In this document: piece after piece, positions 53,541 to 63,895 of the stretch
How the letters are laid out: every line of letters begins with the position of its first letter
Numbering within the stretch: position 1 is the first letter of the stretch
Assembly: GCF_022538115.1 (NCBI RefSeq)
Contig: NZ_JAKZAL010000009.1
Span: forward strand, 1-64,000
Length of the DNA stretch: 64,000 nucleotides
Source: Cognataquiflexum rubidum
GTDB lineage: Bacteria; Bacteroidota; Bacteroidia; Cytophagales; Cyclobacteriaceae
Direction: 5' to 3'
Notes under the pieces: model-generated
What the model saw: only the letters and a program-made list of their open reading frames with translations
The model's database searches: none
Told to the model about the DNA's origin: nothing
Translations under genes and position numbers: made by a program

Positions 53541-56264
53541 TTGAAAAAAAGAATCATTCTCCTTTCCCTCTTGGTCTTCTTCGGGATCGGAGCTTTACTG
53601 ATCTGGAAATTCTTCATTCGGGATTCAAACAGGAATGCTGTTGATGTCATTTCAGCGGAAGCATTGTTTGTGTTTGAAACTACCGAACCGGTATTGGCCT
53701 GGAATCAGCTGGTAAGCCAATCCTTTTGGAAATCAATATCCTCGATACCGGCTTTGGAAAATGCCGAAAGGAACCTTTTGGTTTTGGATAGCTTAGCGGG
53801 AAAATCCGGAATCCTACAAAAAAATCTCAAAGGAAATCAACTCACAGTTTCCCTCCATCCCACAGGGAAAGAAGAGTTTGACTTTTTGTATGTCTTGGCC
53901 TATCAAGATCCTGAGAGTTTTTCTTTGCTTCACGATATTGAAGATAAGATTAAGGATAGCGGCAAATTAACCTCCAGGAATTACAGCGGGATAGAAATCA
54001 GTGAACTGAAAATAAAAAGCAACGGGATTACCTTGACTTATGCCATTATCGATAATCTATTGGCGGTAAGTTTTACTTCGTTCTTGGTGGAAGATGCTAT
54101 CCGACATTCCCAAAATGGCAGTCTTTCTGTTTTCAGTGAATTTTATGAAGAACTTTTTGAAGATTCTCCTCGGGCAAATGGCTTGGGAATTTTAAGAATA
54201 GGAGGAAGTGGGCTTTCCGGAATTATCGATGGGATTGCCGCAAACAAGAATTTGTCCAATGTCTGGAATTTTGGAAAGAGCAAAGTCTCTGCAAATCTCC
54301 AACTGGAATTTAAGCAGGACAGTGTACTACTCATCGGTGCGCTTTTTTTTGACGGAAAAGGAAATAACGGTCTAAAAAACCTAGCCTCTCCGGCAATTAA
54401 TTCTTTCAAAAATCTGATTTCCGGCAGGACTGCAACGTATTTTCAATACCAACTCGAGAAACCATTCCAACTTTTTTCAGGATTGGAAACTGAATTTCCC
54501 TTCAATAGTATAGTCATGGGCGATATCGAAACTGGTCTGATCCAAAAAGATTTCAAAAAGTACCTTACCGGCCATATGGCATTCCTGAATATGGAAAAAC
54601 TCCCCAATGAGCCTCAGGACAAGGTATTGTTACTCCAAACTGAAAATCCGAATGTCCAGCTTGAGTTGCTCAAAAAGTTTGCTTTTGGGGAAAATCAGGG
54701 AACAGATGTTTCTAAGTTGACGGACATCCATCAAGGGAAGGATATTTTCATAATTGGAACAGATGAATTTCCTGCACACCTTTTTAATGGAAGTTTTGTA
54801 GGATTTGGAGACACCTATTTCACCTCAATAGAAGATGTCATAGTATTGGCCAACAGCAGCAAAGCCATCAAACTTTTTATTGAGGATTGGAAAAGCGGAA
54901 GGAATTGGGGAAAGGCTGCCAACCAGGAGAATACTGTCAGAAAGTTGGGGGAGGAATCTGGATTCAGTATGTTTTTGGATATCCAAAAATTTTGGCCCAA
55001 CATCGAAACGGCAAGTTCCGCCGGATGGAAGTCCTTTTTCAAAAGGCATGAACAAGAATTAAAAACCTTTGACAGGTTGTATATAAAGACCGGTCAGAAT
55101 GGCAATAAAACCAATCTGCATATCGGAATCAGTCATGCGCAGGTAAATCCAGGGCCATCTGAGGAAAGGATGTCCCTGACTGAAATTGTTTCTGTTTCAT
55201 TTCCAAACAGGTTGATCTATGGCCCTGCGAGTATCCGTAACTTCAATGACAACAGTGTTGAATTTGTCGTTCAGGATGAGTTGAACAGGATTTACCTTTT
55301 GACCAATGAAGGGGAGGAGGTTTTTTCGTCAGACTTGGACGGACCGGTTATTTCCGAAGTTTTTCAGTTTGATTATTATAAAAATGGAAAACTACAACTT
55401 CTCTTTGCTACCAAAGAAAAAATTTATGCAATGGACCGGACTGGGGTTTCCCTGCCTGAATTTCCGATTCAAATAGCGGGTGAAACCATTTCTCATTTGA
55501 ATCTTTTGGATTATGAGGGAAACCGCAACTACAGGATTTTTGCATCTTCAGACAGAGGAACCCTTTATCTGTTTGATAAAAACGGGACTGTTTTGGAAGG
55601 ATGGGATACCAAATCAATCGGTTCGCCATTGGCTACAAAACCTGCCCATCATCGTGTAGCAGGGATTGGAGACAGAATGGTGGCAATGGGGAGTAAGGGA
55701 AGCATTCACTTTTTCAGCCGAAGGGGAGAAGTAGAGCCCGGAAGTCCGATCCAAATCAATGGTGAATTGGGTTCGGATTATGTATTATTGGAAAGAGGGA
55801 CAGCCAATGAGACGCAACTCGTAACAGTGACCAAAGTAGGAGAGGTGGTCATGGTCAACCTGCTTGGGGAGATTACTTTCCGAAATCAATTATTGAGGCC
55901 TGATCTTGAAAGCAGGTTTTATCTCATCAAGGATCAGAAGGAGGGGAGGTATTTGTACGTGGTCCATGAATACGGTAAGATCACCGTGCTGGATTCAGAT
56001 TATCGGGAGGTATTTTCAAAACCCTTGATGGCCGGTGATCTGCAGTTTCAGTATTTTTCTTTTGGAGCTGATAAGGATATCCTCGTGGTAATAGATCCCA
56101 TCCAAGAGTTTATCTTCCTTTATGGTCTGAATGGGGAACTTTTGAATCCGATACCGATCAATGGAAGCAATAAGGTAGAAATTGAATTTTCGGAAAGCCA
56201 AAATGAGTATACTATTTATGCGATTGGGTCTAATGGATTTGCTGCGTATAAGTTACCGCTTTAG
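53541..56264 (+). CDS. Large membrane-anchored protein of unknown function (DUF3352-like)
   Basis: A 907-residue protein with an N-terminal signal anchor (about 4-25: IILLSLLVFFGIGALLIWKFF) and a long periplasmic part. Translation seems to start at a TTG (53541). The first half (about 40-520) resembles the DUF3352 pattern. The second half (about 540-900) has beta-propeller-like repeats, such as DELNRIYLLTNEGEEVFSSDLDG, SSDRGTLYLFDKNGTVLEGWDT and GSKGSIHFFSRRGEVEPG. Function unknown. It is monocistronic. Confidence 0.8.
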   Translation: MKKRIILLSLLVFFGIGALLIWKFFIRDSNRNAVDVISAEALFVFETTEPVLAWNQLVSQSFWKSISSIPALENAERNLLVLDSLAGKSGILQKNLKGNQLTVSLHPTGKEEFDFLYVLAYQDPESFSLLHDIEDKIKDSGKLTSRNYSGIEISELKIKSNGITLTYAIIDNLLAVSFTSFLVEDAIRHSQNGSLSVFSEFYEELFEDSPRANGLGILRIGGSGLSGIIDGIAANKNLSNVWNFGKSKVSANLQLEFKQDSVLLIGALFFDGKGNNGLKNLASPAINSFKNLISGRTATYFQYQLEKPFQLFSGLETEFPFNSIVMGDIETGLIQKDFKKYLTGHMAFLNMEKLPNEPQDKVLLLQTENPNVQLELLKKFAFGENQGTDVSKLTDIHQGKDIFIIGTDEFPAHLFNGSFVGFGDTYFTSIEDVIVLANSSKAIKLFIEDWKSGRNWGKAANQENTVRKLGEESGFSMFLDIQKFWPNIETASSAGWKSFFKRHEQELKTFDRLYIKTGQNGNKTNLHIGISHAQVNPGPSEERMSLTEIVSVSFPNRLIYGPASIRNFNDNSVEFVVQDELNRIYLLTNEGEEVFSSDLDGPVISEVFQFDYYKNGKLQLLFATKEKIYAMDRTGVSLPEFPIQIAGETISHLNLLDYEGNRNYRIFASSDRGTLYLFDKNGTVLEGWDTKSIGSPLATKPAHHRVAGIGDRMVAMGSKGSIHFFSRRGEVEPGSPIQINGELGSDYVLLERGTANETQLVTVTKVGEVVMVNLLGEITFRNQLLRPDLESRFYLIKDQKEGRYLYVVHEYGKITVLDSDYREVFSKPLMAGDLQFQYFSFGADKDILVVIDPIQEFIFLYGLNGELLNPIPINGSNKVEIEFSESQNEYTIYAIGSNGFAAYKLPL

Positions 56265-56284
56265 GTTTTTATAAAGTTACAAAC

Positions 56285-57913
56285 TCAATCTTTTACCTGA
56301 ATCGCCTGTGATGCAAATTTTATCTTGCCGGAAGCCTCTTTATATCCTATGGTGATTTCAAAATTCCCCGAAATTTCGGAGCTAAAGATGGTAAACGGAA
56401 CGGAAATATCCGGACCGGCATTCCAATACAAAGTACTTCTGAAATCCGGAAAATGAGGTTCTGCCGGATCCGGATTCAAATGGGAAGATGTCGGGCGTTT
56501 GGTTTTTTGGATTTCAGGGTAGTTGAGATAAAGTGCATTGGAGGGAAGCTGAAAACTCCCAAAATCATTTGCGAAAGAAGTAAAGCTCATCACTCCTGAG
56601 TATTTGTCCTGATTGAATGAAAATTCCCGGGTCATTACCTCCAGTTTTTGGATTTTGGCAGGATCGAAAGCGGCCAAGGCATCCGTGTCAAAAACAGGCA
56701 TGGCATCGATCATAATGAGTGGATTTTCCTGAAATACTGAGCCTAGGGGACTGTTCAAAACTTTAAACAGTGTTTTTTTGTCTTGCTTTCTCACCAATAC
56801 TTCAGGCACATATTCTCTAAGGGTAACTTCAAGATTTTCAAATCGCGTGTAATCGTCCAACAAATAGGTTTTATCAGCATCAAATCCGATCACAATCGGA
56901 GCAAACTCCACAGAGTCATTGGCATAATAATAAGAGCTGACCTGACCTGAAGTGATCAAATCAGAAAGAAAATCCCGGTCCTTCTCTTCCAACTTCAGAA
57001 CAGGGAAACTAAAATCCTTTTTGAACTCCAGGGGTAGAAACGGCAACTCGGGAGAGAAATTGAGCTGTTTTTCGATATCCGATGATTGGGCGATCAGATA
57101 GTTATATGCTTTAAGGGCTCCGATTTCAAAATAAAGATCCCCGTTTTCCTTGGGTTTGGCTGAGCTTAAAAATGACTGGACACCATGCGCCGATAGGAAG
57201 AAAGTTTCTGTCGTATCGATCTCCGGATTCAAATTTTTTCCATGGACAATATGGCCATAAGGCTCAGGAATGAGTTCGAGGTTTTCTTTTATTTCTTGGT
57301 AAATCTCCCTTTGGTAATAGCCTGAATGGGTTTCGGGCAAGAATGGATTTGAAATTGATATAGAAATCGAAGACACTTCCCCCAAATTTGAATTGGAAAG
57401 ATCAAGTTCTGTTTTTGATTTTTTGGGCAGGGAGATCCTCTCTCCTTGATCCAAAGTTGAAGGTTTTATCGGTGGATATATTTTCCCTGTTTGTACCGTA
57501 GCCTTGGACTTGGTGGGTTTCTTTGGATTGATGACAGTGATAAACTGGCTGAAAACTCCTTTTTCACTCATCTTGGGACTGATTCGGGTATAGAATCTAA
57601 GCAGGTAATGGTCTGATTCCAGGTCATTGGGGATTTCAATATATCCCTCGGATTTTCCAAGATAGAGTGGGTAGATTACTTGATGGACAGGTTGGCCATT
57701 TCTGTCAACAAGCTCAGCATATCCTATTTTTGAATAAAAATTTTGATCCCCATCCAAGGCCTGCATCGTAAACCAGACAGTCTCCCCCGTGACGGTTATA
57801 TTTTTGGATATATGGGCAAATACCGATTCTTCCACTTTGTTTTGACTCCACCCAACAATTGGAAGCAGCGTCAAAGCAAGCAATAGAATAGTCATTAGTT
57901 TTTTTGAAGTCAT
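56285..57913 (-). CDS. MG2-like protein with a receptor-plug-like C-terminus
   Basis: A 542-residue exported protein from the ATG at 57913; signal about 5-22, ending GWSQ. The N-terminal domain (SVFAHISKNITVTGETVWFTMQ...YAELVDRNGQPVHQVIYPL) looks like an MG2 macroglobulin domain. Near 400-470 PLIMIDAMPVFDTDALAAFDPAKIQKLEVMTREF has the shape of a TonB-receptor plug (the PLxVIDGxPV...DIxSIEVLK pattern), but there is no beta-barrel. It is the last gene of the receptor operon, 10 bp after the second DUF4249 gene. Function unknown; perhaps a periplasmic or surface partner of the receptor. Confidence 0.75.
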   Translation of the reverse strand: MTSKKLMTILLLALTLLPIVGWSQNKVEESVFAHISKNITVTGETVWFTMQALDGDQNFYSKIGYAELVDRNGQPVHQVIYPLYLGKSEGYIEIPNDLESDHYLLRFYTRISPKMSEKGVFSQFITVINPKKPTKSKATVQTGKIYPPIKPSTLDQGERISLPKKSKTELDLSNSNLGEVSSISISISNPFLPETHSGYYQREIYQEIKENLELIPEPYGHIVHGKNLNPEIDTTETFFLSAHGVQSFLSSAKPKENGDLYFEIGALKAYNYLIAQSSDIEKQLNFSPELPFLPLEFKKDFSFPVLKLEEKDRDFLSDLITSGQVSSYYYANDSVEFAPIVIGFDADKTYLLDDYTRFENLEVTLREYVPEVLVRKQDKKTLFKVLNSPLGSVFQENPLIMIDAMPVFDTDALAAFDPAKIQKLEVMTREFSFNQDKYSGVMSFTSFANDFGSFQLPSNALYLNYPEIQKTKRPTSSHLNPDPAEPHFPDFRSTLYWNAGPDISVPFTIFSSEISGNFEITIGYKEASGKIKFASQAIQVKD

Positions 57914-57923
57914 CTTTTCATTA

Positions 57924-59081
57924 TTAATCTTCCCAAAAATCAGGTTTGACATTGGTTCCTCTCAAAGTACAATCGGTACATTGTCTTGTAGCTGCCCTAA
58001 ATCCGATAGTAGTGGTTAACACGACAACCGGGATGACAGGTAATCTTGAACCGGAAGAGAATTCTCTTTCATAATTAGCAATCAGGACAGTGTCCTGATC
58101 GAGTCTACAAAATTCATATTCCTCAATGAAATATGGCCAAGGTGCTACGTCCTGCGCGTTGATATAGATTCTTTTGGAGGCTGATTTTCCCATACTCACC
58201 ATTCCGATTACATTGTCTCCATTGGGATCAACGGATTTGATGTTACCCCTGATGAGGGAAGGTAAGGGGCTGAATATTCCTCCTATATCGTCTGAGTTTT
58301 TTCTCAATATTTCCCAAAAATCGTATGTTTCCTGGTTGACGGCTCTTTGGCGGACCCTGATGCTATAGCGTTCGGTTAGTTTTTCAGACCTGTTTGGTAT
58401 CCTTACCAACTCCCGCTGTAGGATAGTGTTGTCCGCAAATCTTGCTGCATTTTGTAAAATTATTTTTGGAAACAAATTTGATTTCCAGCATAGATCGATT
58501 TTTTGATCTGCCTTTCTGAATTCCACATCTTTTGTTGCCGGATTGAAAAAAAACTGACTCCTTACTCCCGGTCTGAAAATCCAGTCTTCTTCATAATCCC
58601 AAAGGAAATATTGGGCTTCTTGGTTGCCTTTTGTACTTACGAATATCTCTACCCCAGCGTCGTCTTTTATAAATCCCAATTCCTCAATATCAGGGCTGAT
58701 GACAGGGGCCATTGCATCTGAAAGATATTGTCGGCCATTTGGAAGGGTGATTTCCAATTGGTATGTCATTCCTTGATCCAAAAATTCTGAAAATGTATAG
58801 ACTCCGTTTTGGGATTCCTGAAATGCCCATTCTTCGCCTGATTCCGACTTAAGAATTACCCTAGCTCCGCCCTCAGGACGGAAGCTTTCCCCACTTCGGA
58901 TTGGATTAGTCCTACTTAAGGTGATTTCTGAAATTTCCCCGCCAGTTTCTATAAATCCCTCTACCACCAGGACTGCAAGGTCTTGGTCGGTCACCTCCGG
59001 CTCAAAGGGGTCCCTGCATCCTGATAAAAAGAGGAGTGCCAAAGCTAGGCTTTTGATGATATGGTTTAATTTTCTTTTCAC
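57924..59081 (-). CDS. DUF4249 lipoprotein, copy B
   Basis: A 385-residue lipoprotein with lipobox FLSGC (Cys22). DUF4249 signatures are EGFIETGGEISEITLSRTNPI, the central KIILQNAARFADNTI and ILRKNSDDIGGIFSPLPSLIRG (landmarks NSDDIGGIF, PLPSL), and the C-terminal CTDCTLRGTN. It is a close tandem paralogue of 59115-60263, with the middle and the region around 330-360 diverged. DUF4249 proteins are usually encoded beside a TonB-dependent receptor, as here. Confidence 0.9.
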   Translation of the reverse strand: MKRKLNHIIKSLALALLFLSGCRDPFEPEVTDQDLAVLVVEGFIETGGEISEITLSRTNPIRSGESFRPEGGARVILKSESGEEWAFQESQNGVYTFSEFLDQGMTYQLEITLPNGRQYLSDAMAPVISPDIEELGFIKDDAGVEIFVSTKGNQEAQYFLWDYEEDWIFRPGVRSQFFFNPATKDVEFRKADQKIDLCWKSNLFPKIILQNAARFADNTILQRELVRIPNRSEKLTERYSIRVRQRAVNQETYDFWEILRKNSDDIGGIFSPLPSLIRGNIKSVDPNGDNVIGMVSMGKSASKRIYINAQDVAPWPYFIEEYEFCRLDQDTVLIANYEREFSSGSRLPVIPVVVLTTTIGFRAATRQCTDCTLRGTNVKPDFWED

Positions 59082-59114
59082 TTAAAACTTCTTTACTTAT
59101 TTAATAAAAGGCTT

Positions 59115-60263
59115 TCAATCTTCCCAAAAATCAGGAGTTATATTGATTCCCCGCAGTGTGCAATCGGTACATTTTTTTGTGGATCCCAAATAGCCTAAAA
59201 AAACGCCTTCCGGAGACACCAATTCCCTCGCAGGTACTCTGTCAATGTTATTAAAAGCAGTGCTTGCTTCATTTGGGGGTATAGTATCCCCAAAAACAAA
59301 ACAAAACTCATATTCAGGAATAAATACTTTCCACGGGGCAACGTCAGCATAGTTGATATAAATCCGCTGACTGGCCGATTGGCCCATACTCACATATCCG
59401 ATGGCATTGTCAGTTCCTGGAGAAATAGCCTTGATATTGCCTCCGATGAGGGAAGGAAGTGGGCTGAAAATGCCCCCGATGTCATCTGAGTTTTTCCTTA
59501 ATATTTCCCAAAAATCATAAGTTGCCTGGTCTATGGCTCTTTGCCTGACCTTGATGCTATACCGCTGTGTCAATTTTTCAGACTTGTTCGGTATTCTGAC
59601 AAGTTCACGTTGGATGATGGTATTGTCAGCAAAACGGGCAGAATTTTGAAGGATTATTTTGGGGAAAATATTACTGTTCCAGCAGAGGTCAATTCTTTCA
59701 TCAGGTCCTCTTTTGGAAACCGATCCATTTTCAAACTTCAGGAAAGAAATCACACCTGGTCTGAATATCCAATGCTCTTCATAATCCCAAAGGAAGTATT
59801 GAGCTTCATCCGTGCCTTTGGTACTGATGAATATTTCGACACCCGCTTCATCTCTCAAGAAATTCAGCTCATTTATCTCCGGGGTGACAATAGGCTTCAT
59901 CGGGTCGGAGCGGTATTGTTCGCCATTGGGAAGATTGATTCCTAATTGGTAGGTATTTTCTCTTTCAAAAAACCCTGTGTAAGAATACCTACCGGAATCA
60001 GTTTCGCTGAATGACCACTCTTCCCCTGTACTGGAAATCAGAAATACTGAGGCATCGATCACGGGTAACGCAGCAGAATCACTTCTTATCGGGTTGGTTC
60101 TGCTCAAATAGATGGTTGATTCTTCACCATTTGTTTCTATATATCCCTCTACCACAAGGAGGGCTATATCGGCATTGGTCACTTCAGGTTCAAAGGGGTC
60201 ACGGCAGCTTCCCCACAGGAACAGCAACAAAACCGCAACAACATAGGATATCCTCTTTCCCAT
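59115..60263 (-). CDS. DUF4249 lipoprotein, copy A
   Basis: A 382-residue lipoprotein with lipobox LWGSC (Cys20). It shares with copy B the start CRDPFEPEVT, EGYIETNGEESTIYLSRTNPI, KIILQNSARFADNTI, and the C-terminal KCTDCTLRG plus PDFWED. It differs in the C-terminal third. Its start codon overlaps the receptor stop by one base (TGATG), so the receptor and this protein are translationally coupled. It is likely the surface or periplasmic partner of the receptor. Confidence 0.9.
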   Translation of the reverse strand: MGKRISYVVAVLLLFLWGSCRDPFEPEVTNADIALLVVEGYIETNGEESTIYLSRTNPIRSDSAALPVIDASVFLISSTGEEWSFSETDSGRYSYTGFFERENTYQLGINLPNGEQYRSDPMKPIVTPEINELNFLRDEAGVEIFISTKGTDEAQYFLWDYEEHWIFRPGVISFLKFENGSVSKRGPDERIDLCWNSNIFPKIILQNSARFADNTIIQRELVRIPNKSEKLTQRYSIKVRQRAIDQATYDFWEILRKNSDDIGGIFSPLPSLIGGNIKAISPGTDNAIGYVSMGQSASQRIYINYADVAPWKVFIPEYEFCFVFGDTIPPNEASTAFNNIDRVPARELVSPEGVFLGYLGSTKKCTDCTLRGINITPDFWED

Positions 60264-63016
60264 CAGATTCGGAAATTATAGGTAATGAATGGAATCGGCT
60301 CCGCAAATATGGACAATTGGTATCCCTGCAATACGCCATTTACAGGAGTGAAATACACAGAGTAAGGATTCCTTCTTCCCAAAAGGTTATAGACGCCTAT
60401 TGACCAAGAGGAATGGGCAAGTTTTCGGACTTTATGGTTTCCTTCGATATTGATGGAGAAATCAATTCTGAAGTAATCCGGAATCCTGTAGGCATTTCTA
60501 TCTGAGAAATATACCCGCTCAGAACCTCCATAATTGAATTTGGCAACCGGCAATGTGATAGGTCTTCCAGTGCTGTAATTGGCATTGATGGAAGTACTGA
60601 AGCGCTTACTCAAGGCATAATTCCCTACCAAAACAGCGTTGTGCGGTTGGTCAAAATTATTGGGATACCATTCTCCTCCGTTGATTTTTTCTGCCATTTC
60701 ATCTTGGGCGGTTCTGAGAAGTGACCTAGAATAAGTGTAGCTGATCCAACCGTTAAGTTTTCCGGTATTTTTTCTCAATAAGAATTCTGCACCGTAAGCC
60801 CTTCCGTCTGTACGGAGGACACTTTGCTCAATGGCATTGTTCAGAATTAATGTGGCTCCGGAGCGGAAGTCAATGAGGTTTCTCATATTCCGGTGATAAG
60901 CCTCTACGGAGAATTCATATTTATCCACTTTGATATTTCTATAATATCCGATAGAAACCTGATCTCCCCATTGTGGGCGGATATTTGGATCACTCAGCTT
61001 CCAAATGTCAGTCGGTGCGATGGCGGCGTTGTTTGTCAACAAGTGGATAAACTGCCTGTTGGTGTTATACCCTGCTTTGATAGAAGATATATTGTTGAGA
61101 CTATAACGTGCAGAAATTCGGAATTCAGGACCGTTATAAGTTTTGATGGTTTGCCCACTGTTGAAAGTTGTCTCGCCGACTAAGTTGGGTGGAGAAATTG
61201 GCAATCCCGGTTTATATTCCCGGACAGTATTGGGTCCGAGGTAATTGTAAACAGCGTAACGCATACCGAAATTGATGGAGAATTCATCAGTGACTTCGAA
61301 ATTATCACCAATATATATGGAAGTTTCCAAGGCCTGTTCCGGATTTACCTCTTCGGGAATGACAATGGATTCAGGTCCTGCAGGCTGGATGAATCCGGGA
61401 TTCAGACCATACCTGATGGTGTTGAGACCAAAAGTGAAAGTGTGTCTTAGATCATATTCATAAGAGAAATTGGCTTTGAAAAAATCCTGTTTGATGCCAA
61501 AGCCAAAATCATAGCTGTTTGTAGGGTTGTCTCTTCCTTCGATGTCAAATTGATAATTGTCTCTTCCCGCTACAAATTCACCTTCCAATCTGTCACTAAA
61601 ATAATGGGTCCAGCCTAAGTTGATGCTTCTGTTTTGATACATGAAAGTGGTATCCCTGTCAAACCCGAAACTGTCATTGCTGCCATAGGTGTTCAGCCTG
61701 ATGATGTTTTTGTCATTCAGCTTATGCGAAACATTGAGGTTTAAGTCATAAAAATTTGCCCTGCCATCTTTGAAATCGGTGTTTTCTTCCAAAATATCCA
61801 AAAGCCAATCAGAGTACGTAGATCTCGCCCCAAGTGCAAAAGTCGTTTTTTCCCCAACCGGGCCTTCTACCGAAATCCTTCCCGTCAGCAATCCTATTCC
61901 TCCCCGAACCGTAATTTTTTCATCATTGCCGTATTTGGCATGCACATCCAAAACTGAGGAAAGCCTTCCGCCATATTGGACAGGAATTCCTGCTTTGTAT
62001 AGGTCGACAGATTCCACCAAGTCAGGATTGAATGCGGAAAACAGACCAAATAAGTGTGAAGGATTGTAAATCGTGGCGTGATTGAACAGAATCAGATTTT
62101 GGTCGGCAGCACCTCCGCGGACATTGAACCCCACGCTGGCTTCGCCGACAGTCTGTACACCCGGAAGCGTCAAGATGCTCCTGATGATGTCCACCTCTCC
62201 CAATATGGCTGGAATCTGCCTCATGGTTTCCATATTCAGTTTTTGAACGCCCATCTCCGGACGGGAGATATTGGTCATTTTTTCTGAAGAAATGGTGACT
62301 TCAGAAAGGGAAATGATATTCTCTTCGATGGCTACATCCAAAACGCCGTCGCCTTGGAGGCTTATCTGACGTTGCTCCACAAACCCACCAAGATTTTGGA
62401 TGAAAATGGTATGTCTTCCGATTGGGAGTTTGATTTCAAATTGACCATCCTGATTGGCAATGGCTCTTGTGTAGTTGATTTTTTCGAAAATCACCGCACC
62501 AAAGACAGGGTTTCCCGTCTCCAAGCCCGTCACTTTCCCTCGTAAAACTGCCTCAGTTTTTCCTGAATTGTCGGCCTTACCGATGACGTATAACTTGTTT
62601 CGGGAAAAAGCCCTGTTGATATCCGACTGACGGAGTATGCTGTCTTTTTCAAGTTCTGAAACTTGGGTAAAAAAATCCAACGGCAATGATGTGTCCAAAG
62701 CTTTTCCTTTGGTAATAAATATCCGGTTTTTTTCATCGATTGAATATTTTAGATCTTTTCCGTCAAAAACCCCATCAAGAACCTGTCTGATTGTGTTGTC
62801 TTTAGCGCTGATGTTTACAATAAGGTCTGCCACATCCTCTTTTGAAAAATAAAACTTATACGAAGTCTGAGATTCTATCTGTTGCGCAAAACGGGGGAAA
62901 CTCAAACCGGGAAATAGCCCTGAAATCCTTTCTTCAGCCCTTATGGTCTCCTGAGCCCAAGACTTTGGAATAACGCAAATCCCGAAAAAAACCAATAGTA
63001 TGATGAGCCTATTCAT
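60263..63016 (-). CDS. TonB-dependent receptor with STN domain
   Basis: Outer-membrane TonB-dependent receptor of 917 residues. It has a signal peptide (1-22, ending SWAQ), then an STN domain (about 35-110), the signalling module of transducer-type receptors. A carboxypeptidase-like regulatory fold follows (about 155-235, VLRGKVTGLETGNPVFGAVI), then a plug (about 255-365, PALILGEVDIIRS-like region and AGIPVQYGGRLSSVLDV). The rest is a 22-strand beta-barrel ending in PFITYNFRI. The STN domain normally signals to a FecR/ECF pair, and none is adjacent. The substrate is unknown. Confidence 0.92.
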   Translation of the reverse strand: MNRLIILLVFFGICVIPKSWAQETIRAEERISGLFPGLSFPRFAQQIESQTSYKFYFSKEDVADLIVNISAKDNTIRQVLDGVFDGKDLKYSIDEKNRIFITKGKALDTSLPLDFFTQVSELEKDSILRQSDINRAFSRNKLYVIGKADNSGKTEAVLRGKVTGLETGNPVFGAVIFEKINYTRAIANQDGQFEIKLPIGRHTIFIQNLGGFVEQRQISLQGDGVLDVAIEENIISLSEVTISSEKMTNISRPEMGVQKLNMETMRQIPAILGEVDIIRSILTLPGVQTVGEASVGFNVRGGAADQNLILFNHATIYNPSHLFGLFSAFNPDLVESVDLYKAGIPVQYGGRLSSVLDVHAKYGNDEKITVRGGIGLLTGRISVEGPVGEKTTFALGARSTYSDWLLDILEENTDFKDGRANFYDLNLNVSHKLNDKNIIRLNTYGSNDSFGFDRDTTFMYQNRSINLGWTHYFSDRLEGEFVAGRDNYQFDIEGRDNPTNSYDFGFGIKQDFFKANFSYEYDLRHTFTFGLNTIRYGLNPGFIQPAGPESIVIPEEVNPEQALETSIYIGDNFEVTDEFSINFGMRYAVYNYLGPNTVREYKPGLPISPPNLVGETTFNSGQTIKTYNGPEFRISARYSLNNISSIKAGYNTNRQFIHLLTNNAAIAPTDIWKLSDPNIRPQWGDQVSIGYYRNIKVDKYEFSVEAYHRNMRNLIDFRSGATLILNNAIEQSVLRTDGRAYGAEFLLRKNTGKLNGWISYTYSRSLLRTAQDEMAEKINGGEWYPNNFDQPHNAVLVGNYALSKRFSTSINANYSTGRPITLPVAKFNYGGSERVYFSDRNAYRIPDYFRIDFSINIEGNHKVRKLAHSSWSIGVYNLLGRRNPYSVYFTPVNGVLQGYQLSIFAEPIPFITYNFRI

Positions 63017-63713
63017 GTGAAGACTTGTTATAAAATTCTACCAAAAAAGACAAATAATCCTTCCGGTTGTTGCGGTAATTCAAGGCTTTTTCTTTGGCAC
63101 TGCGATTGATTTGTTTCTTTTCAAGAGAAAGAAAATCAATGGCTTGCCCTTTGTTTTTGACCTGTATGATTTGATCTCCCTTTTGGATCAAAAAATCAGA
63201 CTTTTCTAAAAAAATACTGCTATACTGAGTCATTTCCCTTTTTGCTTTGGTCGTTTTAAAATGCTTGCACAATAGATTGGCTTCCTCACCTTCCTCCACC
63301 AATTCATAGAAACCTTTGCCATGGTGGCTGTATTCAGGATTTTGCTTTATCCTGATAAATCTGATTTTATCTGGAAGTATAAAACCATCGATCTTTTCGG
63401 TTTTGATCAAAGTTTTCTGTTTGTGTACCGGATGAAATGTTACCACCTCATCAGAGAAAATATTATAGAGCAGCGGGACATTTTCATAGGTCAGTCCATT
63501 GATGGTAAGGCTGCCGTATTCAAAATTTTTGGATTTAAAATAAGGAGATCCCTCAATGTCCTGCGGCGGGTCGACATAATATCCTCCGCTTACGATTTCC
63601 TGATGGAGAGGGATATTTGAAGTGTAGGCATTTTCTAATTCCTTGGACGTCTGTGCTTGGAGTATTGATACAGTACAAACGCTTAGAGCGAGAAAAAAAA
63701 AATAGAATTTCAT
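63009..63713 (-). CDS. Exported protein of unknown function upstream of the receptor
   Basis: A 234-residue exported protein from the ATG at 63713, which directly gives the signal peptide MKFYFFFLALSVCTVSILQAQ. The body contains aromatic beta-rich segments (SGGYYVDPPQDIEGSPYF, NGLTYENVPLLYNIFSDEVVTF) and a basic C-terminus. No family recognised. It overlaps the receptor start by 8 bp, so it is the first gene of the operon. Confidence 0.75.
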   Translation of the reverse strand: MKFYFFFLALSVCTVSILQAQTSKELENAYTSNIPLHQEIVSGGYYVDPPQDIEGSPYFKSKNFEYGSLTINGLTYENVPLLYNIFSDEVVTFHPVHKQKTLIKTEKIDGFILPDKIRFIRIKQNPEYSHHGKGFYELVEEGEEANLLCKHFKTTKAKREMTQYSSIFLEKSDFLIQKGDQIIQVKNKGQAIDFLSLEKKQINRSAKEKALNYRNNRKDYLSFLVEFYNKSSHE

Positions 63714-63895
63714 AGGTTTTGATGGGAATAACTGAGATTGGCAATCAATATATATAAAAAAAACAGGGAGAAAACAGAAGTATTTAGGATTTATACAGAT
63801 GGTTAAATTTTGTAGCTGTGTTGCAGTATTTTTAACACTCATTGCTGTATTTCAAATCCTGTTTAAAAATCAAACCTATTCAACATATAACCCCT

